A DNA stretch of 64,000 nucleotides from Gliomastix tumulicola. Lineage: Eukaryota > Ascomycota > Sordariomycetes > Hypocreales > Bionectriaceae. Positions 33,332 to 45,783 of this stretch are shown one piece after another. Numbering within the stretch: the stretch's first letter is position 1; each line of letters starts with the position of its first letter. The notes below the pieces were generated by a model. The model searched no databases. It worked only from the letters and a program-made list of their open reading frames with translations, and was not told the DNA's origin. The DNA is taken from assembly GCA_001599755.1 (NCBI GenBank), contig BCHX01000001.1, positions 1,674,001 through 1,738,000 on the forward strand. The letters run 5' to 3'. A program made the translations under genes and the position numbers.

Positions 33332-35993
33332 CTAGCGCTGACCTGCGGGAGGAGGCGGCGGTCCTTGCTGAGCACCCGGAGGGTAGAGCGAGCTGCCGCC
33401 CTGCGTCTGCGTCTGCGTGAAGCCGGCGTTGCCCCTGGCCGAGCGCACACTACGCCTGGAGTCTCGCGGGTGAAGACTCGAGGACGATCCCACCTGAGCC
33501 TCCTCGTCAAAGAGCTCGTGGCGGCTGTGGGTGGGAGAGACGGGAGAGTGCGCCGTCTCGTTCAACCCGCTGGCGTACGATGGGATGCCCTCGCCAGCCT
33601 TCCGGCGGCCACGAGTGCTGGCGCGCTTCAGGAGATCAGTGCGCATGGACTCAATGTCTCGGTTGCGCTGGCCCTCATCTGAGCCAAGCGTACGGTTATC
33701 CCACTGACCAGCTGCCGCCATCTCCGGAACAGGCGGGCGATTGTTGATCTCCGCGGCGGCTGCTTCCTCGGATCCAGGGTGTTGAGCCCCGGAAGCTGGG
33801 ACCAGGCGGCCCTCATCCTTGGCCTTGGCCGAGTCGTCACGAGCCTTGGAAGCCCAATCATCAGACACAGCAACAGAGTACGTCGGGTTGGCAGGACCGC
33901 CAAGAGCATCGCCACCGCCACCAGGGCCATAGATCGGGATCTTCTTGAGGGCCAGGGCAAGGGCGCACATGAACTTGGATCGTCGGCTGGCCCGGACCAT
34001 ATCGTTGTGCCAGTTAGACTTGTGCAGGATGGAGATCTTGAGGGTGAGCTTGTCGAGACTGCCGATTCCGCCGATTCCGATGTTGAAGTCAGGCTGGAAG
34101 TCTCGGGAGTTGTCGTGCGAGCGAACAAACTTCTCCATCTCAAGACGGAGCAGCTCAATATCCTCGAACGTGGTGTCGTATGAAACATCAACCTCAATGC
34201 TCTCATACATGGCCTTGCTGCGACTGATATTGTCGACCCAGTAGTTATTGAGCTGGATGTTGGGAATCTGAGTAACCTGCTTGGTATCGCACCGGGTGAA
34301 GACGGAGTACAGCAGGGAGATGCGCTCGACAACCAGCTGAATGTCGTTGATGTAGACACGGTCGCCGACATCATAGGGATGCTTGACGAAAAGGAAGATG
34401 CAGGAACCAAGGAACTCCTGGCAGGTGACAGCGAAGATGAAGGACAGCGAGAGCAGCGTGGTACCGGCCGAGGCGATAACTTCGATAGCGCTGCTTCGGA
34501 AGAAGGCGACTGTTGTTGTCTGGTTAGTTTCAAACATGTCAGAATGGCAGAGGGGAACGCGACATACGGAAGATGAAGATGACGATCAGAAGCACAACAA
34601 ACAGCAAGACCTGGTCGAAAGCGCCCAGGGCCTGGCCAATGTCCTTCATACCCTCAGCAATAGCCTTGCGCTCCTTGCCAACCTCGACCACCTTGCGGAT
34701 CATCTCGTCGAGACTGATGTCCCCGTTCTGGTCAGTGTCAATGGCGTTGAACGCCTCCTCGGCTTCGGCCCTATAAGCAGGGCCCAGCACCTCAGCCACA
34801 TCCTCGAGATACAGCTCCTCATTGCCCTCCACGACGAAGGACATCCAGATCCGGCGCGCCAGAGCCTCGGAAGACCGGAGCTTCTCGAGAGCCTCGATGA
34901 CGACGGAGTGGGCCGAGTTGGGGTTGAAGACGTTCTTGCCGGTGATCTCGGAGGCAATGTTGCCAAAGGCCGAGGTCACCTTGCCACCAATGCGGCTGAC
35001 GTCGCCAATCAGACGCATGGGAGTCGCGGAGCCAGATTTCTTCCCGAGCATGGCTTCGATGGTATCGTTGATGACGTAGTCCTCTTCGGCAAACTCCTGG
35101 CAGTACATTGGGAAGAGGGTTCTGGAAGCGTCGTAGAGCAGACCGATGAGGTGAACGTCGCGCTTGGACTCCTTGATCCTGTTGGCAAAGGATCGCTGGT
35201 GGTAGGAAACACCGATGAGCTGCACGATTGCCTTCTCGCCGAGGAAGACAGCAGAGGAGACGAAGAGCGCGCCAAAGATGGTGTCCATGGTTCCAAGCCA
35301 CTTAGCTGAGTACCGCATGAACAGCAGATGCTTAAAGGTCAACCAGACAGCGAGAGCCCAGAAGAAGAGCGACAGAGGGATCGACAGATTGGCGAGAACG
35401 GTGGCATACTTGCGGGTGCCCGAGCTCACGATACCGCAGAAAAACATGAAGAGCTTCGGCAGGAACCAGGCCACAAGCTTGGCAAGCCACACAGTGCACC
35501 AGGTAATCTCAACCCAGAGGAAGAACTGGAACAGCGGAGGACCTCCCTTGCCGACGGTCGGGTCACCCATGGTGTCGGTCAGCGGGAGGATGATAAGAGG
35601 GATGGCAAGGAAGATGGCGACGGGGACGATGTAAACAAGATACCGGGAGACGATGGAGAAGCCGATGATCTTGTAGTACAGCCTGCCCATGAAGTTGAGG
35701 CTGGCGGGCTCATTCTCGCTGTCACCCGTGTTCTTACGGCCCAGCGACTGGTCCTTGGGCTTCTGGCGACGGCCCCGGTGGAAGTGAAGGTGGCCCCTGG
35801 ACTTCTCGCTGGGAGCCGTCTCGAAGCTGGAGGTGGCCGCCATGGCGGGCTTCCTGGCCCCCGTGGAGGCGTTGCTCCGGACGGTGGTGAGCTGGATCAC
35901 GTCCTCGTCGGGCATGTTGTTGCGTGAGCCACCGTCAGGCAGGTGGACAAAGCCAGAGTTGATGCGAGAGAGCGAGTGCTGGCGGGCGGGCAT
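33332..35993 (-). CDS. EF-hand-containing MscS-type mechanosensitive channel
   Basis: Membrane channel of the fungal Msy1/Msy2 type, which responds to osmotic membrane stretch and calcium. Length 867 aa; exons 35993-34568 and 34509-33332. A basic N-terminal cytosolic tail is followed by several transmembrane segments from about residue 105 (YLVYIVPVAIFLAIPLIILP) onward. A canonical EF-hand loop DTDQNGDISLDE lies near residue 418-430, just before the pore-lining MscS block (AGTTLLSLSFIFAVTCQEFL; KHPYDVGDRVYIND). The C-terminal 200 residues are disordered, with Gln/Pro-rich ends. The first ATG in frame (MPARQHS) was taken as start. In fission yeast, relatives sit in the ER and cortical ER and shape calcium entry on hypo-osmotic shock. 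Confidence 0.93.
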
Positions 35994-38671
35994 GGCCTTG
36001 TATAAAGGAGGCCTCGTCCGATACACTTGCTGGGAGCGGTGGTGATCGGTGGTGGGGAGTGCGGGGCGAGTTGTGTCACAGCTCTGCGTTGACGAGCTGT
36101 TCAGGGAGATCCTCTTTCTCCTCTAGACGAACTCCAGGCCGTCGGCGTTTCTGGTGACCTCCTCTTCGTCAAGAAGGTGAGAAAATGCAACCCTGCCCAA
36201 GGCCGAGTGAGCGGGTGTCGATCGATGTCGTGAACACGAAGGCCGGCCGTCGTCTGAGCAGGCTAGGGCCTTGGCTCGGTGCATACACTACGCTGTTTGC
36301 TGCTCTACTACTGTGCGGTTGGAGCCAGCCCCAAGCAGGAAGACAGAAGCAGGAAAACTGGTAGCTATTGGCGATCCTCGAGAGCGTGAACGAGGGCGCC
36401 GAGGGACAGAAACGAGACCTGTCGATGAAATGAGAAAAGAGAGTAAGTGCCGCGGGAATTGTACAACAAAACGAATGTGGGAAGAGTGAAAAGAAAGGGA
36501 ATGGGTTGAAAGGAGTGAAAATTGACGACAGGGAGGAATCAGAGGTGGATTTCTAGGTGGTCACTGTGTACGAGTAGGTAGATCAAAGGTCGGGGCGGGG
36601 ATGAGACGAGGAGCTGATGGCGGAAGATGAGGAGCAGATTGCATACGTCAGCAGCCAATCGATTTCTCCTCTTTCTTTTTTTTTTTGTTTTTAATCCCTG
36701 GGTGTATTTGCCTGCTTCCCGCTGGCCTGTACCGGTCGCTCTTTCCCTGCTCGCGATCACACAGCCGGTGCGCGGTCCCTGTAAGGACTCTGGAAGGGAG
36801 GTACATCGCCAGATACATCGAGACACCGATACGAATGCACGATCTGAAGACCCGGCTGTGGGTACCAACTGGGTACCACGACTGGGGCCAGCTGCGGACC
36901 CCCGTTCAGGGGTCCGGGACAGGGACGCGCCAGCGAAGCTTGACCTATCACCTCGAGATCTCTGGGCCTTTTAGGTCCCCATTACGGGCTCTGTCAGTGG
37001 GCTGCTCGCTCCCCGTCAGAATTTTTAGGGGGGTGGGCTCGCCCAACTGGCACTCTCGTCTGAACGCATGTGGAGCACCACCGAGCTCCAGTGCAGGAAT
37101 TTCCAGGCGGCAGGGTCGCGTCTGATTGGCTCATGCAGCTCCCGTGGCTGGACGCCACCGCCTGTAAGCCTCAGGGGTAAACACGCACGCACACACGTCG
37201 GCCAAAATAGCAGCCGAAGGGGGGAGAGGGCATGAACTCTGATGTCCAGGTTTTTTTTTTTCAGGGGAAAGGGCCCTGCTCAGCCTGCCTTAGCACCCGC
37301 GACCGAGGCCTAGATGTTTCACCCTGACACCCACCAGCATGACTGGTGTGGTTGGTGCCAAAAGGAAACCAACCACATCCTCGCGTGAAATCAATTCTTA
37401 TTACGTTTCACGTGGAGACTCCTGCCATTTGACTTTTCCTTCCTCGAACGAGCTTTTATGGGAACCTGAGCTCCAGCTCACAGGCTCAGAAAAGTCAACA
37501 TGATGACATCCCAGCCGAGCTCCAGCCCCAGAGATCGTGTGCGATCACGAGAGAGGCGATCCAGAGATCACAAGGGAGAATCGACAATCTCTCTGGGAGG
37601 CCTGGCTTTGTGGGTGGAGGATATCCCTGCGTCATACAGCGCCGATCAGCATATGAAAGAGGAGGCGGACCTTCGCGGCAGACTGAGACCCAGCGATACG
37701 CTGAGGGTCGCAACTCGGTCCTCGCCAAGCTGGCTCTTTTTTTTTGTTCTTTTGTCGTGTCGGTTCAGCCGCGACGCTTCACACAGTACGGCTCTCACGG
37801 TATGGGTTATAGAGGAGAGAGAAACAAGGTTGCATTGAAATACGAGATATGGATGTTATTGTCTGGGATGGGCGGCAACCCCGCGGCCCTGGATCTCGCA
37901 TCATCTCGCCACTTTGACTGTGCCACCGTCCAATCTCCCGAGACAAAAGGAAACAGAAAACAAGGAGGTTCACACAACACCCGATCAGGCCATCTCTCGA
38001 TCGTAAAAGTACGACCACAGCCCTTTCCGCGTGTATGCGCGGCAACTCCCGCCAGGGCAAGGTACAGACAGAGAGGGACAGTATAGCTCGAGCCATACCA
38101 ACACGGCGTCAACAAGGGCTCCCAGCCAAGCCCGCACGCGACCCAGCCCAGAGACGCAGAATTACATCACTGAGGCCCACGCAAAGCAGCCGCTTGTCCT
38201 TCCTTCACCTCCACCGCACCGCAGACGGATCGTTCTGGGTATCTGCTGTCCCGTCTTGGCCGCTATTAAAATAAGATCAGCGAGATCATTAAGCAAGAGT
38301 GAAGTCACGGCGGGTTGATCTAGGAGATGGAGCTACAGGGTACGGAGATGAGTTTGATGTTCAAGATCTCACTGAACCCACAGCAGGCCAAGATATCAAG
38401 AGGCCCAGCAGGACCCTGAATATCGGGAAAAAAGTGAAGAAAAGTAAGAAGTAATATCATTGTAGGTGTCTGTATAATAAGTGTAGCCAAAATATTTCGA
38501 GGGTATAATACGCCATGCGCCCAGCCGTCATTGAAAACCGTCTCATCAGATCTGGTTTCGTGGTATCATAAATAGTTCCAATGTGTAGTAGTAATAAGTC
38601 ATCCAAAATCCTTGTCGTCGAGCTGAGCTCCATTGGTTCGTGCAGTTGTCCAGTGCTGTGTTCCGGAGCTC
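35994..38671. other. 2.7-kb intergenic region
   Basis: No supported gene. It includes the MscS 5' region (minus) and the sugar transporter 3' flank. An 8-bp inverted repeat with 6-bp loop lies at 36895-36916. Poly-T runs occur near 36668, 37251 and 37738. Short frames show no family resemblance. Confidence 0.5.
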
Positions 38672-41004
38672 TCACATCGACGGTTCTCGGGCTGTAGATA
38701 TGCCCACTATGTCCTTGATCTCAACCTTGGACTTGTCGCCATCGTAGCCCATGTCTATGTCTTCTAGGGGCGGCACACCTCCCGCGTCGAGCTGGTAGAG
38801 CGGTTCCAGCTTGGCTGTCTTGTCGAGCAGCACCCATCGCTTGAACCACCAGGGGAACGCCTTGGTCACCTGGTACCTCATGAAGACGCGCGTCGGCACA
38901 GCAAAGATGTAATCGAGCTCTTCGAGTGTCCGCTGCTTCGTCTCGGGCAACCAAAGGAAGATCATGACCAGTGCCACGAGGTTGAACGCAGCGTAGAAGA
39001 AAAAGGAGCCAATGACGCCCATCCGCGCCAGCATCAGTGGGAATGTGATGGACACGCCAGCCGCCCAGAACAGACAAGTAGCGACGGCGAACGCCATGCC
39101 CAGCTCTCGATGTGACAGGGGAAACACCTCGGCTGAGTAGGTGAACGGCACGGGTCCCTCACCTGGTGAGTAGAAGGCCGCAAACAGGTAGACAAACAGC
39201 GCCACCAGAGCAAGATGAGCACCGCCCTTGCCTGGAATGAGTGTACATAATCCCGCCGCTGCCAATGTCCAGGACATCTGCGGGAATGTGAAAAGGAGTA
39301 GAGACCTCCGTCCGAACGTGTCAATCGTCCAAATGGCGGGGAAGGCAAATAGAAAGTTGACGAGCCCAAACCCCCAAGATGCAAGCAGAGCCTCAAAGTC
39401 GTTGGCTCCGGCGTCCTTGAAGACTGTCGTCGAGTAGAATGCGATAATATTGATGCCGCACATCTGCTGTGCGATCATGACCGTGAATGCGGCGAGAGTC
39501 GCACGCCTGATGCGAGGAATGGTGAATAACTCGATAAACTTGCGGAAGAAGTTGGCATTCTTGATGAATTGATGCTCGAGCTCCAGCTGAACGTGAATGT
39601 AGTAGAGATCGCGACCAGCCTGGACTGGACTGTTCCGTAGTCGAAGCAGAGACTTCATAGCGTCCCGGTAGCGATTCTTCTTCATGTACCAACGAGGAGA
39701 CTCGGGGCAAAAGTAGATGAGGATGGCGAGAGGCACCGCAGGAATCAGTGCAGAGCCGAGCTGATAGCGCCATGATTCTGGGCCGAAGTTGATGACGGCC
39801 AGGTTGGCGCAGGTTCCCAGGAAGATGCCGAAAGCTGTCCACATCTGCCAGCCCATGACGAGGGCACCACGGATAGGAGCAGGTGAGTTTTCGGCAGCAT
39901 AGATCGGAACTGTGAGCATGTCAGGACAACGTAACAGAATAAGACCAGTGCCGAGATCAGTTTGCAAGGCAAAACAAGGCTGTAAGAACTCACTAGTGGA
40001 AGCTTTAGTGCCCATCCCCATCCCAAGAAGTAAACGACACGCCAGGAGCTGCTGCCAGGTATTGCAAAACGAGCTGGCAATGACAGGCCACAAGCAGAAG
40101 TTCGCCGAGAAGAATATCGTCCCCCGACGACCGAAACGGTCATTGATAGGATCCGACATCCAACAACCAAAGAACGCCGTTCCCAGGTACGGGGCAGCAT
40201 TGACGAGGCCAACGAGCAGCTTATCACGGATTGATTCCCCGCCGATATCGTACGCCTCGGGGAACTCGACCGTCGCACCATTCGTACCCGTCTGGTCCCA
40301 GCCTTGAACTATCGCGCCTATCGAGCAGGTGATGACGGTGAGGAGCAGCTGGCCCGTGATGCGCCACTTGTGCAGGACCTCATCGCGGAGAGCGTCGATC
40401 TCCTTCTGGTCGAGGACCTCCTCGCCCGTGATGTCCTCGTAACCGGTCGGATCGCGGGCGACGAGGGCGCCTTTTCGTATCATCATCCCCCATTCCTCCA
40501 GTCCCTTATCGCGAATGAACTCGTTGACGGCAAGCAGGAGGGCCCGGCGGGGGATGCCTGATAGGGGATTCTCGATTCTAAAGCAAGCCTGCGATTAGCA
40601 TTCATCCAGAACAACCACCCTCGGGCTAGAGAGCGATAGGCGAGAGCCATCGGGTAGTTCGACATACCTAGCTTCAACATTGGCATTGAGGTTGACCTGC
40701 TTGCCTCCTCCAAGTCGCTGGCGCAGCCCAATCTGGCTGTGTGGTGACGCCGGGGGTACATCGCGTAACCTAGGACTCCTGGTACGAGGTCAGCTTTCCC
40801 ATCATTCCAAACAATCTCTCCCCGAACAACGTCTCTCCTCCCTCTCGTCCCACCCGAGACATATGCGGAATGGGAGGCCCAAGATGAGAGGTGAGACAAG
40901 ACGATGGAGAGGAGGAACCCGGATTCAGAAGGGGAGGAGGGGCGGCGAGCATACGAGTCAATCTCGACGTCCTCGACGTCGCCTCCGGAGGACGACGACG
41001 GCAT
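38672..41004 (-). CDS. MFS sugar transporter
   Basis: Twelve-helix sugar:proton symporter family member of the plasma membrane, 657 aa. Exons are 41004-40955, 40769-40668, 40577-39994 and 39909-38672. Family marks include DRFGRRG between helices 2 and 3, PESPRWYMKK after helix 6, GRRSLLLF after helix 8 and the terminal PETKQRTLEELDYIF. The N-terminus (GGGKQVNLNANVEARIENPL then GIPRRALL) is typical of this fungal subgroup and shows that two upstream exons belong to the gene. The last intron (39993-39910) is 84 bp, in frame and stop-free, and would insert 28 residues into KAST|IPIYAAENSP if retained; the family requires its removal. Exon 1 and its donor (GTATGC) are the least certain part. The exact sugar is unknown. 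Confidence 0.9.
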
Positions 41005-41067
41005 GGCGGTCGACCCTCGGGAGGTGCTTCACGACGGCGATTGCTTCCACGGTTGCCGGCGCACAGG

Positions 41068-41101
<34 letters not shown>

Positions 41102-42524
41102 CTGCTGGATGGAAAGATGGGAGAAGTCGCCGATCGCGACCGGCCGCTAGAGGGACCGGACGAAAACGGGAGGGTTCCAGCGGGAGGTCGCAAATGGTGG
41201 AACCGGGAGAGCCCGCAGCGTGAACAACAGATAATCCAGGATTGAATAAATCGCAAAGACGAGATGGCTTTCGGATGGAGAATGATCGCTGAGTTCGCTG
41301 GATCGCAACGAGGGTGGAATGGCGGGGAGTGACGGGACGACGAGGCAGATCGCTGTGGTGACGGGCAGAGCGAGGAGTGGCGCTATTAGAGAGGGTACGC
41401 CAGCAGATAAGGGCCCAGATATACTCAGAGGCTCGCTCTCGCAACGGTATGCAAATGACGTGAAGAAAGCATTGAGCCGACGCCGCCGTCTAGTGTAAAG
41501 GAGAGCAGCCTCGCAGGACAAGGCCAGACAAGGCAAGGCGATGGAGGCGGGTTCCGGCTCCAGTGGCAATGTCGAGCTGGACTGCGTCGTGATGGAGAAC
41601 AGTCGGTTCGGTTGCAGCAGGTTCAGCGAAGCGGAGAAGGGGACTGGAAGTGATACAGAAAGGCAGCAGAAGGAAATGGGGGCCCGGGAACGGGGCACGG
41701 GGAAAAGGTGGGATTGCTACAGAAATGCGCATCAATGGACTCGATGCCCGCTATTAGAGAGTGCCTTAGACCAGAGTTGACGTCCAGCTGATGTCCAGCT
41801 GATGCTTAGCGGAGATTGGGACTGCCCTTAGGCCGGGGTCGGCGCTGTTGGCGCTAGAAGGAACCTGGAAAGGGCGCCAACGCTCAACCTTAGCAGGAAT
41901 TGGAACGCCTAGAACGTTGGCAGGCGGCGCCATCGTGGGGTAAATTCAACACACTTCAACCGCTCCGCCCTAACCGGTCAACGGCACAGCACCAGCAGAG
42001 AACGCCAGGGCAGGGATGGCCTCGGAACGCATGGACGGCAGCTAGACGGGATGCCATATTCAGTGCGACTCCTTTATCCTGACCTTGTCGCGACGTCCAG
42101 GAGCTCCAACGCGTGACCACTACCAGGCTCGGAGCTAATGGGCTGTCTGCGGCAAGCCACCACACGCTGCCAGCCCAGGATCCGATCCTTCGCTTCAACT
42201 CCTGCCATCGAGATTCACGACAACTGTCTCATGTTGTTTCTGATACATTTGCAGTGCATAGCAGACAGGCCTGGCCTTTTCCTTGAGGCTGGCGGGCTGC
42301 AGCCCTCCGAGCTCTATTCTCAGCCGCCATGACGGGCCAGTAATGACCAACAGGCTCTCGCTCCCCCTTATCTACTAGTAGATAAACCGCGGGCTAGGGG
42401 CGTATCAACAACAGGGTCGATATATGTACATGGCCGAAAGATGGGCAAAGATCACAACAGATAACAGGGAGAGAAACGAAACAAAATGGTATCAAGACTA
42501 CAGCCCAGTGCTCTATGCACCCCT
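41005..42524. other. Intergenic upstream of sugar transporter
   Basis: 1.5 kb without a supported gene. It has a (GA)n tract at 41070-41098 close to the transporter start and a short tandem copy of GATGTCCAGCT near 41780-41803. Confidence 0.5.
41070..41098. repeat. (GA)n microsatellite
   Basis: About 14 GA units, 66-94 bp upstream of the sugar transporter start codon. On the transcribed strand it is a CT tract in the likely 5' leader. Confidence 0.9.
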
Positions 42525-44719
42525 TCACCCCCTCTCCCCCTGCATCGACGTCCACACCTTAGCTCTTAGATCCGAAATCTCCCTGTCTCTCCTCTTCATC
42601 TCCCCGAGAAGCATCGCGTACTTGCGCTTCCACTCCTCGGCCGATAGCCCAGTATCGCCGCCGTCGGCATCCTCGCCCCCGGTCTTGTTTTCCTTGACCG
42701 GCTTGTTCCACATCGCCCGCGGTACGCTCTGCACCATGTTAAACTGGCCCTTGAAATGCCCAAACCGGTACTCCCACTCGAACCGATAGTGATAATATTC
42801 CTTGTCGTCCCTGAGTCGGAAGCATTTTCCATTGGACGCGAGGAGGGTCTTGGCGCCGGCGAGAGCCGCCAGGTTGATGAGGAAGGCCTGTGCGGATGTC
42901 GACGTCTTGAGCATGTTCTCCAGCGTCGCGTTGACGATGGCTGCCGCCTCGTCCATGCACGCCACCTCGGCAACGTTCCCGTTCTCGTCAAACCATTGCG
43001 ACTCTTGTACCTGCTGCACGAAGTAGCTCAGTAGCGAGTCTACATTTGTGCGGTCTTCGATCTTTTCGAAGAAGAATATCGTTTCGTTGACGCTTCCGGG
43101 CAGGGACTGGTCCGTCGGTAAGCTGTCTGTGCATTCGTATAATCCCGCCGTCTCCTTTGCAATATCGTTCCATCTGTCAGAGAGCCCTCCATCAGGCGCT
43201 GTGGCAGCGGCCGCCTCATCAGCAGTCTCTAGTCCATTGACCATGACCACAGGTGGCGGCGGTGTTGCCAACCGAACAGGCCCTCCGGCTCTCTCTGGAA
43301 CCTGGAGCGAGATGCTCGGCCGTCCCGGTCTCGACATGTTCGCAGTCGTCCGAGGAGTCGGAGGTCCCGGTGGTATCACGGGAGCCGAAGTCGTACGTAT
43401 CGGCGGTGGTGGAGCCGATTTTTGTGTGGGTGTTGGTGCCGTTGCCGGCGCGCTCGAGCCGTGCTGATTTAGCTGGTTGTGATTGGGATTTGCAGACATT
43501 GCCGGTGACTGATTCGGAACTTGCTCTATTGGCGTTCCTGAGGCTGCCGGGTTGAAACGTGTCGCCGTGTAGGGTTGAGATGTCCAGGGATTGACCGGAC
43601 CTTCTATGGGTGTTCGATTTATCGGCGGCCGGCCTCTCGTCTTGCCACTGCCATCTAGACCGCCCGGTTTCCATGCTGAGGAGACATTCTTCGCTCCCCG
43701 CCGCTGCCGTCCCAATTTCCCTTGCGTTGGTGTGATGGCGGACTGCGGCTCCAGTGCGTCATCCCAGAATGACCCCCTCATTGTCGGCGTGACAGCCGAG
43801 CTTGGCCACTGCGAGAAAGGACCCTCGGAGCCGTCGTTTGGTCCAAGTCCAGACCCAGGATGGGCGGATCTTGGGAAGCCCAGATGGGCAGAGAGGTGAG
43901 GGTCTCCAGGGCGCGACCAGGGCATCATCCCGCCCTGCGTCACGGCGTCCGTCGCCGAGGATGGTGATAGACGCATTCGCTGTGCGGTGGGTGTGCCTTC
44001 CATATCGTCCGGCCTCTTTCGCCCTCTCTTAGGTCTGATATGAGGGAGAAGGGCGCGTAGTGCCATGTCGTCTTCGAGGGCCACGCCATCCCTGATGAGC
44101 TGGCTCGTCGGGTCCCCGTCATTAGGGATCTTGGTCCAGTAGTCATTGGAGACGTTCATGAGATACTCGAAGAACGACTTGACGTGCAGCGAGTTCAGCC
44201 ATTTCTGTGACAGTTGTAAGCTTCCAGTTTCTTTTTTTTTTTTTTTTTTGGATAATGCTAGTAAATCACTCCTACCTTTAGACGAACGCCGTACTGCGTC
44301 ACCTTCTGCGAACTCTCATCCTTGTTAGGATCCGGAGGCTCGACACCGAGCTTGATGGTCAGCTCCGTCCACGTCTTGATCTCCTTGCCATAGAACTTCT
44401 TCACAAGCTCATATATGACAAAGGTATCAAACGTCTTGCCGCCGCTCTTGGGCGGGTTCCGAAACGCCTCCCGCAGCGCCTCGGTGTCTGTCTCACGGGA
44501 CAGCGCCGGGTTGCAGTAGAAGATGAAGCTCACGTACGCATCCTCGAGAGACGCGGCCGTGACACTCCGGTCAGGCAGGCCCGCGGCCGCCGCAGGGTCA
44601 GGGACGCCGGAGGCAGCGCGCTTCGCTGCAGCAGTCCCTGTCCCGCTGCCGCTGCCGCCGGACGGACGAGCGTCGGTCGCACTCGCAGCTGAGGCGGCGT
44701 GCGGGTCGGGGGAGGTCAT
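42525..44719 (-). CDS. abp2: ARS-binding protein 2 (Abp2 family)
   Basis: Nuclear DNA-binding protein related to fission yeast Abp2, which binds AT-rich replication origins. Length 707 aa; exons 44719-44276 and 44204-42525. The conserved domain starts near residue 60 with YVSFIFYCNPA and runs through TDTEALREAFRNPPKSGGK, ELVKKFYGKEIKTWTEL and GVRLKKWLNSLHVKSFFEYL, crossing the single intron. The middle is low-complexity Pro/Ser/Thr-rich sequence with an AT-hook-like RPKRGRKRP. A conserved C-terminal block (AWNKP-like MWNKPVKENK) ends in a coiled coil (EEWKRKYAMLLGEMKRRD). The intron carries an 18-nt T run on the plus strand (44232-44249). Origin binding here is inferred from the family. Confidence 0.87.
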
Positions 44720-45783
44720 GGCGGTGGAACCCGGCCGGCCTCATGTGAGAGGTCAGGTTGGTTGGTGAGCCACCCCCGGCTCTCGGGACCATTGAGAGGG
44801 CGAGTTTGCAATTCGGACGCGCCGGTTTGGTGGTGAGGTCAGCAAGCTGTCGCCGGGCGCTTTGACGACGCTGTTCGGGTCTAGGAGATGAGCTATCGAC
44901 AAGTTTTACGGCAAGAGCTCTGAGGATGGGCGTGAGGCGGACTGGGCAGCTTGGACTGAGATGGACGGACCTCGGGGATATAATTAGCCCCTTGAAACAA
45001 ATTGGGCTAAATTTAGCCACATTGATCGGCACTGTGCATACATGCATTTTTTGCGACGTGTGTACAGTATATGCGGAGTTACTTGCACAGTGCGTCCTCG
45101 CCCAAGCTTCCCATCTCGATTTGGCAGACAGAAATAACTTCCACCACCCGCCTGCATGTGCGATGATGTGCTCAACGTTACGAATAGCTGCAAATAGACG
45201 GGCCGCATCCTAGTGGTGCAACTGATTTCCAATCCCACCTGGAATCGTCCACCGGAGCTTTCCCAGATTTAAACGTCAGACATTCCGCGAACTGACCTGT
45301 CTCTCATTCCGAGGGTCCGCGATCCGGGTGGGAACCTGAACTCTTGTCCCGCGGTGACTAATCCAATCGTTGACAAATTCAACCTAACCTACACCAATGG
45401 CAGTCCATCCCACCCGTGGACCTTCGACTAGCCGTCACGCCGCGAATGACGTGCTCAGCGTCGACCACTCTGGGAAGCTCGCGGCCCAATTGATTTCAAA
45501 GCTTCGTCCGGAGTGACGCCCTTCGACGCTGCAAGACTCCTCAATTCCGTCTTAGGCCCAGGCCCGATAAGCAGATGCAGCAGTTCACACCCCCGCCTTC
45601 GGGTCACACACCTGGCCGCCATGTAGATACATATATAAAGGTGGCAAGCCCGTCTCGATTTCGACGTCCAGCTCTCTCTCAATCAGACAATTAGACACCA
45701 TTAGCAGGCTCCCTCATCTTAAAAACATCAGTTCTTTCAACGATACCCAGGTAATAAAAGACACTATACTCACACAAACAAAC
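44720..45783 (+). promoter_or_regulatory. Divergent promoter; TATA box of CmcJ-like gene
   Basis: 1064 bp without a gene. A strong TATATAAA at 45632-45639 lies 145 bp before the ATG of the downstream plus-strand oxygenase gene. No matching signal was seen for the Abp2 side. Confidence 0.6.

Noticed and set aside
38672..40486. Sugar transporter as one intronless 604-aa frame
   Set aside because: The family requires removal of the 84-bp intron and addition of upstream exons carrying the NPLSGIP N-terminus.
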